Source of the DNA: Kitasatospora humi
Lineage (GTDB): Bacteria; Actinomycetota; Actinomycetes; Streptomycetales; Streptomycetaceae
Direction: 5' to 3'
Length of the DNA stretch: 55,995 nt
Assembly (NCBI RefSeq): GCF_020907985.1
Contig: NZ_JAJJPA010000045.1
Location: 1 to 55,995, forward strand
The notes below the pieces were generated by a model. It did not search any database. It worked only from the letters and a program-made list of their open reading frames with translations, and was not told the DNA's origin. The translations under genes and the position numbers were made by a program. This document shows, piece by piece, positions 1 through 8,384 of this stretch. Each line of letters starts with the position of its first letter. The first letter of the stretch is position 1.

Positions 1-585
1 GACCAAGGCGTGCTGTTCGTCCGCTACACCCTCTCCGCCGTCGACAACCGCTACATCCTGACCACCCCCAAGACACAGAGCAGCCTCAGCTGGATCGCCA
101 TCAACGACCGCGCCCGCCGCGCCCTCGAAGACCTCGCCGACCACCACTTCCTCGGCCTCGTAATCCCCGCCCACGGCTACGTCTTCCACCACCACGGCCG
201 ACCACTCAAACCGAAGCAGGTCCTCGACCACTTCCACCAACTGTGCGAAGAGGCCGGCGTCCCCCGCATCGCCGTCCACGACCTGCGCCACCTCGCCACC
301 ACCCTCGCCCTCGACGGCGGCGTCCCCTTCGTGATCGTCTCCAAGACCCTGCGCCACCGCACCCTGTCGACCACCGCGAACATCTACAGCCACCTCACCC
401 GCCAAGCAGCACGCGAAGCCGTCGACGCCATCGCCCGACTCCTCGACAGCGCCGAACTCGCCCTCCACGCAACCCAACGAGCCGACCGGCCACGGAATCT
501 GCTCGCCCAGTTCCGCGACCACCTCACCGGCCGCCAACGCCGAACCCGCCACGAACGCCCAGCTCACGCACCCATTCCGCTGTGA
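1..585 (+). CDS. Tyrosine site-specific integrase, C-terminal part (5' end outside window)
   Basis: The frame is open from the first base, so only the last ~194 residues are seen. It carries the catalytic end of a phage/AICE-type tyrosine recombinase: H-x-x-R (HDLRH, coded near 277-291), a second histidine in TLRHRT where most relatives have LGH, and the nucleophilic tyrosine in NIYSHL near 385. The first catalytic arginine should lie left of the window. The C-terminal tail is Arg/His rich. Such integrases recombine an element's attP with a chromosomal attB, often the 3' end of a tRNA gene. Here an intact tRNA-Pro lies only 95 bp downstream with its 3' end facing the gene, as in actinomycete integrative elements of the pSAM2 type. 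It is probably functional; the missing N-terminus prevents a subfamily call. Confidence 0.9.
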   Translation, partial: DQGVLFVRYTLSAVDNRYILTTPKTQSSLSWIAINDRARRALEDLADHHFLGLVIPAHGYVFHHHGRPLKPKQVLDHFHQLCEEAGVPRIAVHDLRHLATTLALDGGVPFVIVSKTLRHRTLSTTANIYSHLTRQAAREAVDAIARLLDSAELALHATQRADRPRNLLAQFRDHLTGRQRRTRHERPAHAPIPL

Positions 586-629
586 CCGGTGCGACCACCA
601 TGCGACCACCAGCTGACCAAACGCCAGAA

Positions 630-660
630 AGGCCGCTCCCGCCAGAAGCGGAAACGGCCT
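630..660 (+). terminator. Hairpin after integrase
   Basis: AGGCCG (630-635) pairs with CGGCCT (655-660), with an inner CCGC/GCGG pairing. It lies between the integrase stop and the tRNA 3' end. It has no long T run, which is common for streptomycete terminators. It could serve either strand. Confidence 0.55.
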
Positions 661-680
661 ACGACCTGCAGTTTTGCAAG

Positions 681-754
<74 letters not shown>

Positions 755-871
755 TGGTCTCGCCGCTGATCGAGTGATCAGCTTTGCGACCTTTGCGCCG
801 ATCTCTCGGCGACGTGGAAAACAATACAGCACGGCGGGGGGTGCTCGCTGCCAGGCATGGGCGCAGGTCAG

Positions 872-2155
872 TCAGGGGGTGGGGTGGCGGGCGTCGTAGC
901 GGAGGAAGGCGGGGCGGCGGGCGGCGAGGAGGAGGACGCAGGCGACGCAGGCCAGGCCGCCGGTGATCACGGAGATGACCGGCGTGGTCAGGGCGGCGAC
1001 GGTGCCGGACTCGAAGTCGCCCAGGCGGGGGCCACCGGCGACCACGACGATGAAGATGCCCTGGAGGCGGCCGCGCATCTCGTCGGGAGCGGCCACCTGC
1101 ATCATGGTGTTGCGGAAGATCATGCTCACGGTGTCCGCGCAGCCCGCGACGGCGAGCAGTAGCAAGCCGAGCCAGAGGTGGCCGCCGGTCAGGCCGAAGC
1201 CGGCGATCGACAGGCCCCAGGCGGCTACGGCAGCCAGGACGGCTAGGCCGTGGCGGTGGATGTGGGAGATCCAGCCGGAGAACAGGGCGCCGCTGAGGGC
1301 ACCGATGGCGGGGGCGGCGACCAGCAGGCCGACGGTGCCGGCGTGACCGCCGTAGCTGGAGGCGGCCAGGGCGGGGAAGAGCGAGCGGGGCAGGCCGAAG
1401 ATCATCGCAGCGAGGTCGGCCAGGAAGCTGGTGCGCAGGTTGGGCTGCTCGCGCAGGAAGCGCAGGCCCTCCAGGACCGAGGCGCGGGCCCCGGGGGTTC
1501 CGGTGGGGTGGAGCGCGGGGAGCCGCCACATCGCGTAGATCACGGCGGCGAAGGCGAGGGTGTCGACCAGGTAGGCGGCCTGGGCACCGTAGGAGGCGAT
1601 CAACAGGCCGCCGAGCATCGGTCCGACCGTCATGCCGAGGTTCATGCTGACCGTGTTGAGCGCGTTGGCGGCGGGCAGCTGCTCCGGCGGCAGCAGGCGG
1701 GGGATCATCGCGGACCGGGCCGGGCTGGAGATGGCGAAGAATCCGCCCTGCAGGGCCACGGCGGCATAGAGCACGCCGACCTGGTGCAGACCCAGCAGCG
1801 CCTGGGCGGACAGCACGGCGGAGACGGCGGCGAGTCCCGCCGAGCCGATCAGGCCGAGTTTGCGCCGGTCGACCCGGTCGGCGACGGCCCCGCCGTAGAG
1901 GCCGAAGCCCACCAGGGGGATCAGCGAGCAGAGGCCCACCACGCCGGTGGCGAAGGCCGAGCCGGTGAGTGCGTAGACCTGGACGGCGACCGCGACGGCC
2001 GTCATCTGCTGGCCGATCGAGGAGACCGACTGGCCGAACCAGACCCGCCGGTAGTCGGGGCTGGAACGCAGCGGGGTCAGGTCGGCGAGAACCCGGCGGC
2101 GCGGCGGTGCGGGCGCGGGCTCCAGGGTGGCATTGGTTGGATGATTGGTCGACAC
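872..2155 (-). CDS. MFS transporter (EntS/MFS_3-like)
   Basis: The protein has 427 residues, about the family norm of 400-430. It shows the usual 12 hydrophobic segments, a short Pro-rich cytoplasmic N-terminus, and the MFS loop 2-3 signature in the form GGAVADRVDRRKLG. The second half starts after a hydrophilic loop (LEGLRFLREQPNLR). The FRNTMMQVAAPDEMRGRLQG stretch is typical of the EntS/macrolide-efflux type MFS_3 group. Likely an inner-membrane proton-driven exporter; the substrate cannot be told. The start is a GTG with only a weak AGG ahead of it. The gene stands alone, with the tRNA to its left and the DUF1684 gene, on the same strand, 53 bp to its right. Confidence 0.9.
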   Translation of the reverse strand: MSTNHPTNATLEPAPAPPRRRVLADLTPLRSSPDYRRVWFGQSVSSIGQQMTAVAVAVQVYALTGSAFATGVVGLCSLIPLVGFGLYGGAVADRVDRRKLGLIGSAGLAAVSAVLSAQALLGLHQVGVLYAAVALQGGFFAISSPARSAMIPRLLPPEQLPAANALNTVSMNLGMTVGPMLGGLLIASYGAQAAYLVDTLAFAAVIYAMWRLPALHPTGTPGARASVLEGLRFLREQPNLRTSFLADLAAMIFGLPRSLFPALAASSYGGHAGTVGLLVAAPAIGALSGALFSGWISHIHRHGLAVLAAVAAWGLSIAGFGLTGGHLWLGLLLLAVAGCADTVSMIFRNTMMQVAAPDEMRGRLQGIFIVVVAGGPRLGDFESGTVAALTTPVISVITGGLACVACVLLLAARRPAFLRYDARHPTP

Positions 2156-2208
2156 AGCGACCTATCGTCGCCCGAGCGACCCACCCTGGAGCAATCGGGG
2201 TGCGGGTT

Positions 2209-3042
2209 TCAGTCCGCGATCTCCAGCTCGATGCCGTCTCGACTGTGCGTGGGACCGCCCCGCAGGACCGACTTCTCGCCGGCGCGGACCGGGATCGGCA
2301 ACCGATTGCCCGGCGGCGGGAACGGACACATGAAGTGATCGGAGAAGGCGCAGGGCGGCAGGAAGGCGCGGTTCAGGTCGAGCACCGTGCGACCTTCGCG
2401 GTCCGGCTCGGGCAGCATGATGAAGCGGAACCGGTAGGTGTCCTCGCCGCTGCTGGCGTCGGCGATCACAGCGGTGAGCTCGGTGCCCTTGCTGCCCGCC
2501 CGACTGACCGTCAAGCTGTAGTGCTCACCGCCCAGTTGGAAGGCGATCTGCCCGGCCACGGGCATCGGGCGGTCCCGTCCGTCCACGTGGGGGACGGACA
2601 GCGCGCGGTCGCCGCTCTCGTAGGGGGTGAAGACGGCGGGGACCGACCACTCGGGGGCGTACGGGAAGACCGCGATGCCCGCGAAGGTGGTCCGGTTCTC
2701 GGCCTCGGGGTCGAAGATCCGGAGGCCGAGCTCGCCATCCCGCTCGATCGGCACCAGCAGCCGGTCACCGTGATGGGCGGTGCCGGCCCTCGGGTGGGTG
2801 TCGGGGGGCAGCACCGCGGCGCCGTCCAGCACCGCATCGCCGACCCGGAGGCCGTCCGCGACGGCGGCCACCACCCGCACCCCTTCGGGGGTCACCGACC
2901 ACTGCCCCGGAAGCCCCGGGATCGCGCCCGGCTCGGCCGTCAGCCAATAGGTGCCGGTCAGTGCGAGCACACCGTGTGGGGCGCTGACGCCGGCGGCACG
3001 GGCCTCGGTCCAGTGCTGCCACTCCTCGGCATCGGTGGTCAT
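2209..3042 (-). CDS. DUF1684 domain protein
   Basis: The protein has 277 residues from the ATG at 3042, preceded by GGAGAG; a frame extension to 3078 is possible but has no better ribosome site. The sequence matches the DUF1684 pattern: N-terminal WQHWTEARAAGV helix, a central beta-rich part with TTFAGIAVFPYAPEW, and the C-terminal stretch LDLNRAFLPPCAFSDHFMCP with PFPPPGNRLPIPVRAGEK. There is no signal peptide or membrane segment, so it is probably cytosolic. The function of DUF1684 proteins is not established. It could be co-transcribed with the downstream MFS gene (53 bp gap). Confidence 0.88.
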   Translation of the reverse strand: MTTDAEEWQHWTEARAAGVSAPHGVLALTGTYWLTAEPGAIPGLPGQWSVTPEGVRVVAAVADGLRVGDAVLDGAAVLPPDTHPRAGTAHHGDRLLVPIERDGELGLRIFDPEAENRTTFAGIAVFPYAPEWSVPAVFTPYESGDRALSVPHVDGRDRPMPVAGQIAFQLGGEHYSLTVSRAGSKGTELTAVIADASSGEDTYRFRFIMLPEPDREGRTVLDLNRAFLPPCAFSDHFMCPFPPPGNRLPIPVRAGEKSVLRGGPTHSRDGIELEIAD

Positions 3043-3160
3043 CGGCTGACTCTCCTCTCCTCGACGTCTCCTCGACACGGACGGTGCCTCAAGCTGGACG
3101 GTTTTCTGGATGCAATCGGCTTCCTCGACGGGGTCGGCTCTTCGGCGTGCGGCCGGCGCG

Positions 3161-3341
3161 GGCGGTATGGGGGGGTGGCGTGGACGGGTTGGGCGGTGTG
3201 GGCGGTGTGGGCGGGTTGGGCGGTGTGGGGGTTGGGCGGGGCGGGCAGTGTGGGCGGTGTGGGGGTGGCGTGGCTTGGTGTGGGTCGTGTGGGGGGTGTG
3301 GGTGACACGGGCGGTACCGGCGGTACGGGCGGCGTGGGCGG
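3161..3341. repeat. G-rich GGGCGGTGTG repeat tract
   Basis: The gap between the thioesterase stop and the DUF1684 start (3043-3461) holds no convincing gene. About 180 bp of it is built from degenerate GGGCGGTGTG / GGGCGGGTTG units, with many G3-G6 runs spaced by 1-7 bases on the plus strand. This fits the pattern for G-quadruplex formation in single-stranded DNA. On the minus strand, where both neighbours are transcribed, it is C-rich. Confidence 0.8.
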
Positions 3342-3461
3342 TTATTGGATGCGGGCGGCTCCCGCTACGCGATTGTGGACGAATCCCCGGAAGCCGGACA
3401 GCACTGGGCGCCGAGGGGGCGGCATCCGCGCCGCACGTTCACCCGCCAGGGTGGGGCCTGC

Positions 3462-4328
3462 TCAGCTCTGGTCGACCAGCGGCCGGAACAGGCCCTCCTG
3501 CACCACCGAGACCACCAGCCGGCCGTTGCGGTCGAAGATCTCGCCGCGTGCCAGGCCGCGGCCACCGTGCGCGATCGGCGACTCCTGCTGGTAGAGCAGC
3601 CACTCGTCGGCGCGGAAAGGGCGGTGGAACCACATCGCATGGTCGAGCGAGGCCATGTCGAAGTTCCGCTGGCCCCAGAGCGGCTCCACGGGGACCCGCA
3701 CCGAATCCAGCAGCGTCATGTCGCTGGCATAGGTGAGGGCGCAGACGTGGATCAGCGGGTCGTCGGGCAGGGCACCGTTGGTGCGGAGCCAGACGCCACT
3801 GCGCGCCTTGACGTCGGCCAGCTCGTCAGGCGTCCAGCGAAGCCGCTCGACATATCGGATGTCGAACGGCTGGCGGCGGCTGATGAAGGGCGGTACCTCG
3901 CCGAGGCGGTCGCCGACCTCGTCCAAGGCGCTCGGCAGTTCCTCGGGCGGGGCAACGTCCGGCATCGGCACCTGGTGCTCGATGCCGCCGGGCTCGGGGC
4001 GGTGGAAGTCCGCGGTCAGCGCGAAGATGCTGCGGCCCTGCTGGATGCCGAGCACCCGGCGGGTGGTGAACGAACGGCCGTCCCGGATCCGGTCGACTTG
4101 GTAGACGATCGGCGCGCCGGGCACGCCGGGGCGCATGAAGTAAGCGTGCAGCGAGTGGACCGGTCGCCCGTCCGACACCGTGCGGCCGGCGGCGACCAGT
4201 GCCTGACCGGCCACCTGCCCTCCGAAGGTGCGCTGCAACGACTCCTCGGGGCTGCGCCCGCGGAAGATGTTGAGTTCGATCTGCTCCAGGTCCAGCAGAT
4301 CGACCAGGTGATCAACAGGCGTTCCCAT
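3462..4328 (-). CDS. tesB: Acyl-CoA thioesterase II (TesB family)
   Basis: The protein has 288 residues, the usual TesB length. It hydrolyses acyl-CoA to free fatty acid and CoA in the cytosol. Two hot-dog folds are visible: the N-terminal one with FGGQVAGQALVAAGRTV and SLHAYFMRPG, the C-terminal one with ALTYASDMTLLDSV, which holds the family's catalytic Asp, followed by SLDHAMWFHRPF and the Gln/Gly-rich GRGLARGEIFD. The ATG at 4328 is chosen because GGAGAGGAAG precedes it; the frame stays open upstream to 4445 without another ribosome site. No operon partner is close. Confidence 0.93.
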   Translation of the reverse strand: MGTPVDHLVDLLDLEQIELNIFRGRSPEESLQRTFGGQVAGQALVAAGRTVSDGRPVHSLHAYFMRPGVPGAPIVYQVDRIRDGRSFTTRRVLGIQQGRSIFALTADFHRPEPGGIEHQVPMPDVAPPEELPSALDEVGDRLGEVPPFISRRQPFDIRYVERLRWTPDELADVKARSGVWLRTNGALPDDPLIHVCALTYASDMTLLDSVRVPVEPLWGQRNFDMASLDHAMWFHRPFRADEWLLYQQESPIAHGGRGLARGEIFDRNGRLVVSVVQEGLFRPLVDQS

Positions 4329-4460
4329 GGCGCTTCCTCTCCGCACGGGGACGCTGGTGAGGCCCGCGTCGCACCGTTGCCTACTTTCAGAAGTCCATGA
4401 GGCACCGCGGAATTCCCGCCCGCCAGGCGGGCCGCGTCTCGCCATTGGCGGCCGGGGCTG

Positions 4461-5201
4461 TCAATCCGCCAACCCGGTGCATCGCACGGTGATGTTCAGT
4501 CTGCCGGCCAGCCCCAGGGCCGGGTCGGCGGTGCCCGGGAGGGTGCGCAGCACGCCGTGGTAGGCGTAGCGGGCGGGACCGCCGAAGACCAGCAGGTCAC
4601 CGCCGCGCAGTTCCACATCGGTCCACGGCCGCTTGCGGGTACTGCTGTTGCCGAGGCGGAAGACGCAGCTGTCCCCGAGCGAGAGCGAGACCACGGGAGC
4701 GTCGGTGCGCTCTTCCAGGTCCTGGTGCAGGCCCATGCGGGCACCCTCACCGTAGTGGTTGACCAGGGCGACGTCCGGCGCGTAGTCGACGGCTCCGGGG
4801 ATCCCGGTCGCCCGGGGCCCGTACGCCGCGGCCACGGCGCGCCGGGCCAGCGCGCCGAGCGACGCGGGGAACGGCTTGACCGGCGCTCCGTCACCGTCGG
4901 CCACGGTGCGCAGGTAGGCGTACGGGAACCAGTGCCGTGGGCAACCCCCGGCGGCCTTGCGTGCGACACCGCAGGTCGGGCAGCGCGGGACCACGGCCCA
5001 GTGCCAGCCGAGGCAGACCTGGCGGACCGACATCTCGGCGCCGCCGGGCAGCCGCACCCGCCGAAGTCCGGCCGGCGGCCTCGCCCACTCGCGGCAGGCG
5101 GCGACGAGTTCCCGTTGCCGCGTCAGGTCGAGCCAGTCCGGCACCAGCACCGCTCCGGGGGCGAGCTCGCGGCTCGGGCGCGGGAACAGTTCGCCGGTCA
5201 C
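4461..5201 (-). CDS. alkB: AlkB-type 2-oxoglutarate/Fe(II) dioxygenase
   Basis: The protein has 246 residues. It is expected to remove alkyl lesions (1-methyladenine, 3-methylcytosine) from DNA or RNA by oxidative dealkylation. The iron ligands are seen as H-x-D in GLHQDLEE plus a distal His in YAYHGVL; the 2-oxoglutarate-binding arginines are in GRLNITVRCT. VNHYGEGARMGLH and LRGGDLLVFGGPAR are family signatures. An extra CPTCGVARKAAGGCPRHW stretch near the middle resembles a metal knuckle and is not part of classical E. coli AlkB. The start is a GTG overlapping the ribokinase stop (GTGA), so the two are translationally coupled. The longer open frame upstream is only the shadow of the ribokinase gene. 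Confidence 0.92.
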   Translation of the reverse strand: MTGELFPRPSRELAPGAVLVPDWLDLTRQRELVAACREWARPPAGLRRVRLPGGAEMSVRQVCLGWHWAVVPRCPTCGVARKAAGGCPRHWFPYAYLRTVADGDGAPVKPFPASLGALARRAVAAAYGPRATGIPGAVDYAPDVALVNHYGEGARMGLHQDLEERTDAPVVSLSLGDSCVFRLGNSSTRKRPWTDVELRGGDLLVFGGPARYAYHGVLRTLPGTADPALGLAGRLNITVRCTGLAD

Positions 5202-6301
5202 GGCCGGTCCGCGGTGTCGAGGGCCGCACGGGTCGGCATGGCGGTGCGCGCGCCGGTCCGGGTGACGCTGAGTGCGGCGGCGCGCGCTGCGAACCTCGCC
5301 GCTGCCACCAGGGACCGGCCCTCGGCGAGCGCCACCGCGAGAGCGCCGCAGAAGGTGTCCCCGGCGCCGGTGGTGTCCACGGCCTGCGTGGTCGGCGCCG
5401 GGATCAGTTCGATGGCCGAACCTTCGCGGACCAGGGCGCCGGCGGCGCCGAGGGTGACCACCACCCGGTCGCAGGGCAGGGCTGCCGCCTGGCGCACCAA
5501 CTCGGCAAGGGCGGATCCGGTCGGCGCGCCGCCGGGTCCGGTCACCCGTTCGGTGGGTCCGGTCGGCGTGCCCGCGGGTCCGGTCGCCCGTTCGGCGGAT
5601 CCGGTCGGCGCACCGGCGGATCCGGTTGCCGAAACCGCGAGGTCGACCGTCGAAGCTGCGGATTCCTTGGAAGTTGCGGATTCCGCCCTCGAAGCTGCGG
5701 ATTCGGTCCTCGAACTCAAGCTGGCCAGTTCGGTCCGGTTCGGCACCAGGACATCGATCAGGCCCCACAGCTCCTCCGAGAGCCCGTCGCCATCCGGGGC
5801 AGGGGCAGGGTTGAGGATGAACGTTCCTCGGGACAGCCTGGCAGCGGTCAGCACGGCGGGCAGTCCGATCTCCAACTGCGCCAGCACCACGGCCGCCCGG
5901 GCGAGGGGTTCGCGGGCCGCCATCACCTCGGCCGGTCCGACGGCGGCGTTGGCCCCGGGCGAGACCACGATGCAGTTCTCGGCCGCCGCGTCGACGAGCA
6001 CGATCGCCTGCCCGGGCGGGCCTGGCACAGAGGCCAGCCGGTCGACGTCCACCCCCTCGGCGGCCAACTCCTCCCGTAGCCGGGCGCTGTCCGCGTCGGT
6101 GCCGACCGCGCCGACGAGCGTCACCGAGGCGCCGAGGCGAGCCGCGGCCACCGCCTGGTTCGCCCCCTTGCCCCCGCCGAGGCGCAGCACCGGCCCGCCC
6201 CGCACGGTCTCCCCCGGCCTCGGCAGCGCCCCGACCTCGATCACCTGATCGAGGTTGACGCTCCCCACCACCACGACTGCACGATCCACGACATCGGCCA
6301 C
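5198..6301 (-). CDS. Ribokinase/PfkB-family sugar kinase with repeat insertion
   Basis: The protein has ~367 residues, against about 300 for the family. It should phosphorylate ribose or a related sugar/nucleoside with ATP. PfkB signature 1 is seen as LRLGGGKGANQAVAAARLG and signature 2 as DTTGAGDTFCGALA, holding the catalytic Asp. The surplus length is one insertion after VLVPNRTELA: Ser/Ala/Glu repeats, then three 14-residue units of the type TGPAGTPTGPTERV, encoded by near-identical 42-bp tandem DNA repeats around 5510-5660. The core fold on both sides is intact, so this is probably a tolerated surface loop. The GTG at 6301 is a best guess with GAGGG close ahead; starts up to 6376 remain open. 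The gene is coupled to the downstream alkB. Confidence 0.86.
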   Translation of the reverse strand: MADVVDRAVVVVGSVNLDQVIEVGALPRPGETVRGGPVLRLGGGKGANQAVAAARLGASVTLVGAVGTDADSARLREELAAEGVDVDRLASVPGPPGQAIVLVDAAAENCIVVSPGANAAVGPAEVMAAREPLARAAVVLAQLEIGLPAVLTAARLSRGTFILNPAPAPDGDGLSEELWGLIDVLVPNRTELASLSSRTESAASRAESATSKESAASTVDLAVSATGSAGAPTGSAERATGPAGTPTGPTERVTGPGGAPTGSALAELVRQAAALPCDRVVVTLGAAGALVREGSAIELIPAPTTQAVDTTGAGDTFCGALAVALAEGRSLVAAARFAARAAALSVTRTGARTAMPTRAALDTADRP

Positions 6302-6426
6302 GCCCTCATTGTCGCCCGCACGACCGAGGCCGGCGGGCCACCGCAGCCCCAGCTCCCCGAGACGGCGCCACCGCACCCCAGCTCACCAACACAGCGTCAC
6401 CGCAGCCCAGCTCACCAAGACCAGCG

Positions 6427-7353
6427 TCACCGCAGTCCCAGGTCGTGGGCGCAGCCGCCCCACGCGCGCCATCCCTGGCGGTTGCGGATCTCCTGGGCCA
6501 CCTCGATCTGCTGTTGCCGGGTGGCCAGGTCGGGCCGCGTCGCGTAGCGGAGCCCGCCCGCCGATTGCCAGGTCCGGGGCAGGATCTGCAACCCGCCGTA
6601 GTAGCCGTTGCCGGTGGCGGCGCGCCAGTCGCCGCCGCTCTCACACGCGGCCAGCCGGTCCCAGACGGCATCCGCACCCGGCGCGGGTGGATTCGTCTCC
6701 CCGGTCACGGGCTTCTCGGTGGGCCCGGGCGCGGGCCGGTCCGAGGGCTCCGGAGCCGGCTGGCGCGTGACGTCCCGGGCGGGCCGGTGGGCGGACCTGG
6801 ACGCCGAGGGGCTCGCCGTCTCCGGGGTGGGCGGGCCGGCGGATTCCTGCGCAGGCCCTCCGGTTGCCGCGGTGGCGGAGGGGCTCGCGGCCGCGGGGGT
6901 GGGCGCACTCGTGGTTCCCGGCACCGGCACGCCGGCCCCCGGGGGAGCGGCCGGCCCAGCAGCGGAGCCGGGTGGCGAGCCGGTGACCGAGCCGGCCGAC
7001 GGATCACCAGTGTTCGAGCCGGCCGACGGACCAGCGGACGACCCGCCACCGGTGGTCGCACCCGCACTCGCGGTCGCACCTCGCGAAGCGGCAGGGCGCT
7101 CAACCCTCGGGCCGGGTCGGCCGGTCAGCCCCGGCCTCGGGGATATCCGCTGCGACCACCGGACGGGGGACTCCCCCGCGCCCGGCGCCTCGTGGGCCAC
7201 CCCGCGCCCGGCCGGCGCCGATGGCGGGGCCGGCCGCGGGGCGTGCTCAGCGGAAGCCGCCCGCTGGGCGGAGGCGGGGCCCGTGAGGCCGGCCGCCCCG
7301 ACACTGCAGAGGCAGAGACAGAGACCGGTGACTACGCGTGTTCGATAGCGCAC
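6427..7353 (-). CDS. Secreted Rpf-like transglycosylase with long Pro/Ala/Ser linker
   Basis: The protein has 308 residues. A signal peptide (about residues 1-30, hydrophobic VVTGLCLCLCSVGAAGLTG) is followed by ~190 residues of low-complexity Pro/Ala/Ser/Thr sequence and a C-terminal resuscitation-promoting-factor domain (WDRLAACESGGDW ... GNGYYGGLQILPRTW). The glutamate in ACESG is the expected catalytic acid for cleaving peptidoglycan glycan strands. Rpf enzymes act outside the membrane in spore germination and resuscitation. Most relatives place the domain N-terminally; here it is at the very C-terminus and the linker may span the wall. The GTG start directly abuts GGAGG, closer than usual, so the start is uncertain. 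The neighbour at 7653 is of the same family. Confidence 0.88.
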   Translation of the reverse strand: MRYRTRVVTGLCLCLCSVGAAGLTGPASAQRAASAEHAPRPAPPSAPAGRGVAHEAPGAGESPVRWSQRISPRPGLTGRPGPRVERPAASRGATASAGATTGGGSSAGPSAGSNTGDPSAGSVTGSPPGSAAGPAAPPGAGVPVPGTTSAPTPAAASPSATAATGGPAQESAGPPTPETASPSASRSAHRPARDVTRQPAPEPSDRPAPGPTEKPVTGETNPPAPGADAVWDRLAACESGGDWRAATGNGYYGGLQILPRTWQSAGGLRYATRPDLATRQQQIEVAQEIRNRQGWRAWGGCAHDLGLR

Positions 7354-7556
7354 CCTCCGACTCTCACCGCCGCACCACGACCCCGCGAGCCAGGAGCGTC
7401 TTTTACTCCTCCGTTAGGCGCACCCGCACCTCGACACGCCGAGTGTTGCCAGAACGTCGAAACGCCGCCCCCGACGAACGGGAGCGGCGGTCCGACGCAT
7501 CATCAGAACCCGATCAGTTCCGGCTCGGAACTGGGCGGGATCCGACTACAGAACCC

Positions 7557-7650
7557 AACGAAGTCCTCATGGAACCCGGCTGAATCCGGCTCAGGACCAG
7601 CGAGACCAGTTCAGGTCCAGCTGATTCCAGCTCAGGAACCAGTGGCTCCG
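7557..7650. repeat. Degenerate CCGGCTCAGGA-type repeats
   Basis: I see no gene in 7354-7652. Its part nearest the LysM gene consists of imperfect direct copies of a ~20-bp unit (forms such as AATCCGGCTCAGGACC and GATTCCAGCTCAGGAACC). The function is unknown; it may be a relic or a slippage tract. Confidence 0.5.
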
Positions 7651-7652
7651 AC

Positions 7653-8384
7653 TCAGAAGGACAGGACCTGGCCGGGGTAGATCATGTTCGGGTTGGCACC
7701 GATGACCGAGAGGTTCTTCTGGTACAGGGTGTGCCAGTCGGTGCCGTGGGCGGCGGCGATGGCGCTCAGGGTGTCGCCGCTCTTGACGGTGTAGCTGCCG
7801 CCGTTGTCCGAGGCGGCCTTGTGGCCGTGGTGGCCGTTGTCCGACTCGGGAGCGGCCGGCTTCGCGGGCTTCGGGGCCGGGGCGCTGTTCTGCTTGACCG
7901 GAGCCTGCTGCACCGGAGCGGCCGGAGCCGGGGCGCTCTTGGGAGCGGCGGCCGGGGTGGAGGTGTCGACCTGCGCGGGGGCACCGCCGGCGGTCAGGCC
8001 CGCCTTGACGGAGCAGACCGGCCAGGCGCCGGGGCCCTGGTCGGCGAGCACCTTCTCGGCGATCGCGATCTGCTGCGCGGGGGTGGCCAGGTTGGCCTGC
8101 GAGGCGTACTGGGTGCCGCCGTACGCCGCCCAGGTGGAGGAGGTGAACTGCAGGCCCCCGTAGAAGCCGTTGCCGGTGTTGATGCTCCAGTTGCCGCTGC
8201 TCTCGCACTGGGCGACGGCGTTCCAGGTGGTGGTGGAAGCGGCGGAGGCCGTGGTGGCCGTGACGAGGCCCGCCACCGGAAGGGCGGCGACAGCGCCACC
8301 CAGGACAGCCAGCCGGGCCCAGTTGCGCTTCTTGTGGGCGGCGTCGGCGGTGGTGGCAGCGGCGTGCTCGTTACGGAAAGACAT
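7653..8384 (-). CDS. rpfA: Rpf-like transglycosylase with LysM domain
   Basis: The protein has 243 residues. The N-terminal signal (KKRNWARLAVLGGAVAALPVAGLVTATTASA) ends near residue 48. The Rpf domain follows at once (TTTWNAVAQCESSGNW, catalytic Glu in QCESSG), then a Pro/Ala linker, a His-rich NGHHGHK patch and a C-terminal LysM (SYTVKSGDTLSAIAAAHG ... IYPGQVLSF) for peptidoglycan binding. This is the standard layout of the streptomycete RpfA-type enzyme that remodels spore walls on germination. The ATG at 8384 has GAGAGGG ahead of it. The upstream leader is unusually long and structured, pointing to RNA-level control. rpfA is used in the sense of family type. Confidence 0.92.
   Translation of the reverse strand: MSFRNEHAAATTADAAHKKRNWARLAVLGGAVAALPVAGLVTATTASAASTTTWNAVAQCESSGNWSINTGNGFYGGLQFTSSTWAAYGGTQYASQANLATPAQQIAIAEKVLADQGPGAWPVCSVKAGLTAGGAPAQVDTSTPAAAPKSAPAPAAPVQQAPVKQNSAPAPKPAKPAAPESDNGHHGHKAASDNGGSYTVKSGDTLSAIAAAHGTDWHTLYQKNLSVIGANPNMIYPGQVLSF

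Noticed and set aside
5202..5768. N-terminal extension of the AlkB gene
   Set aside because: It reads the ribokinase gene in another frame; the repeats there keep it open. The GTGA overlap gives a natural start at 5201.
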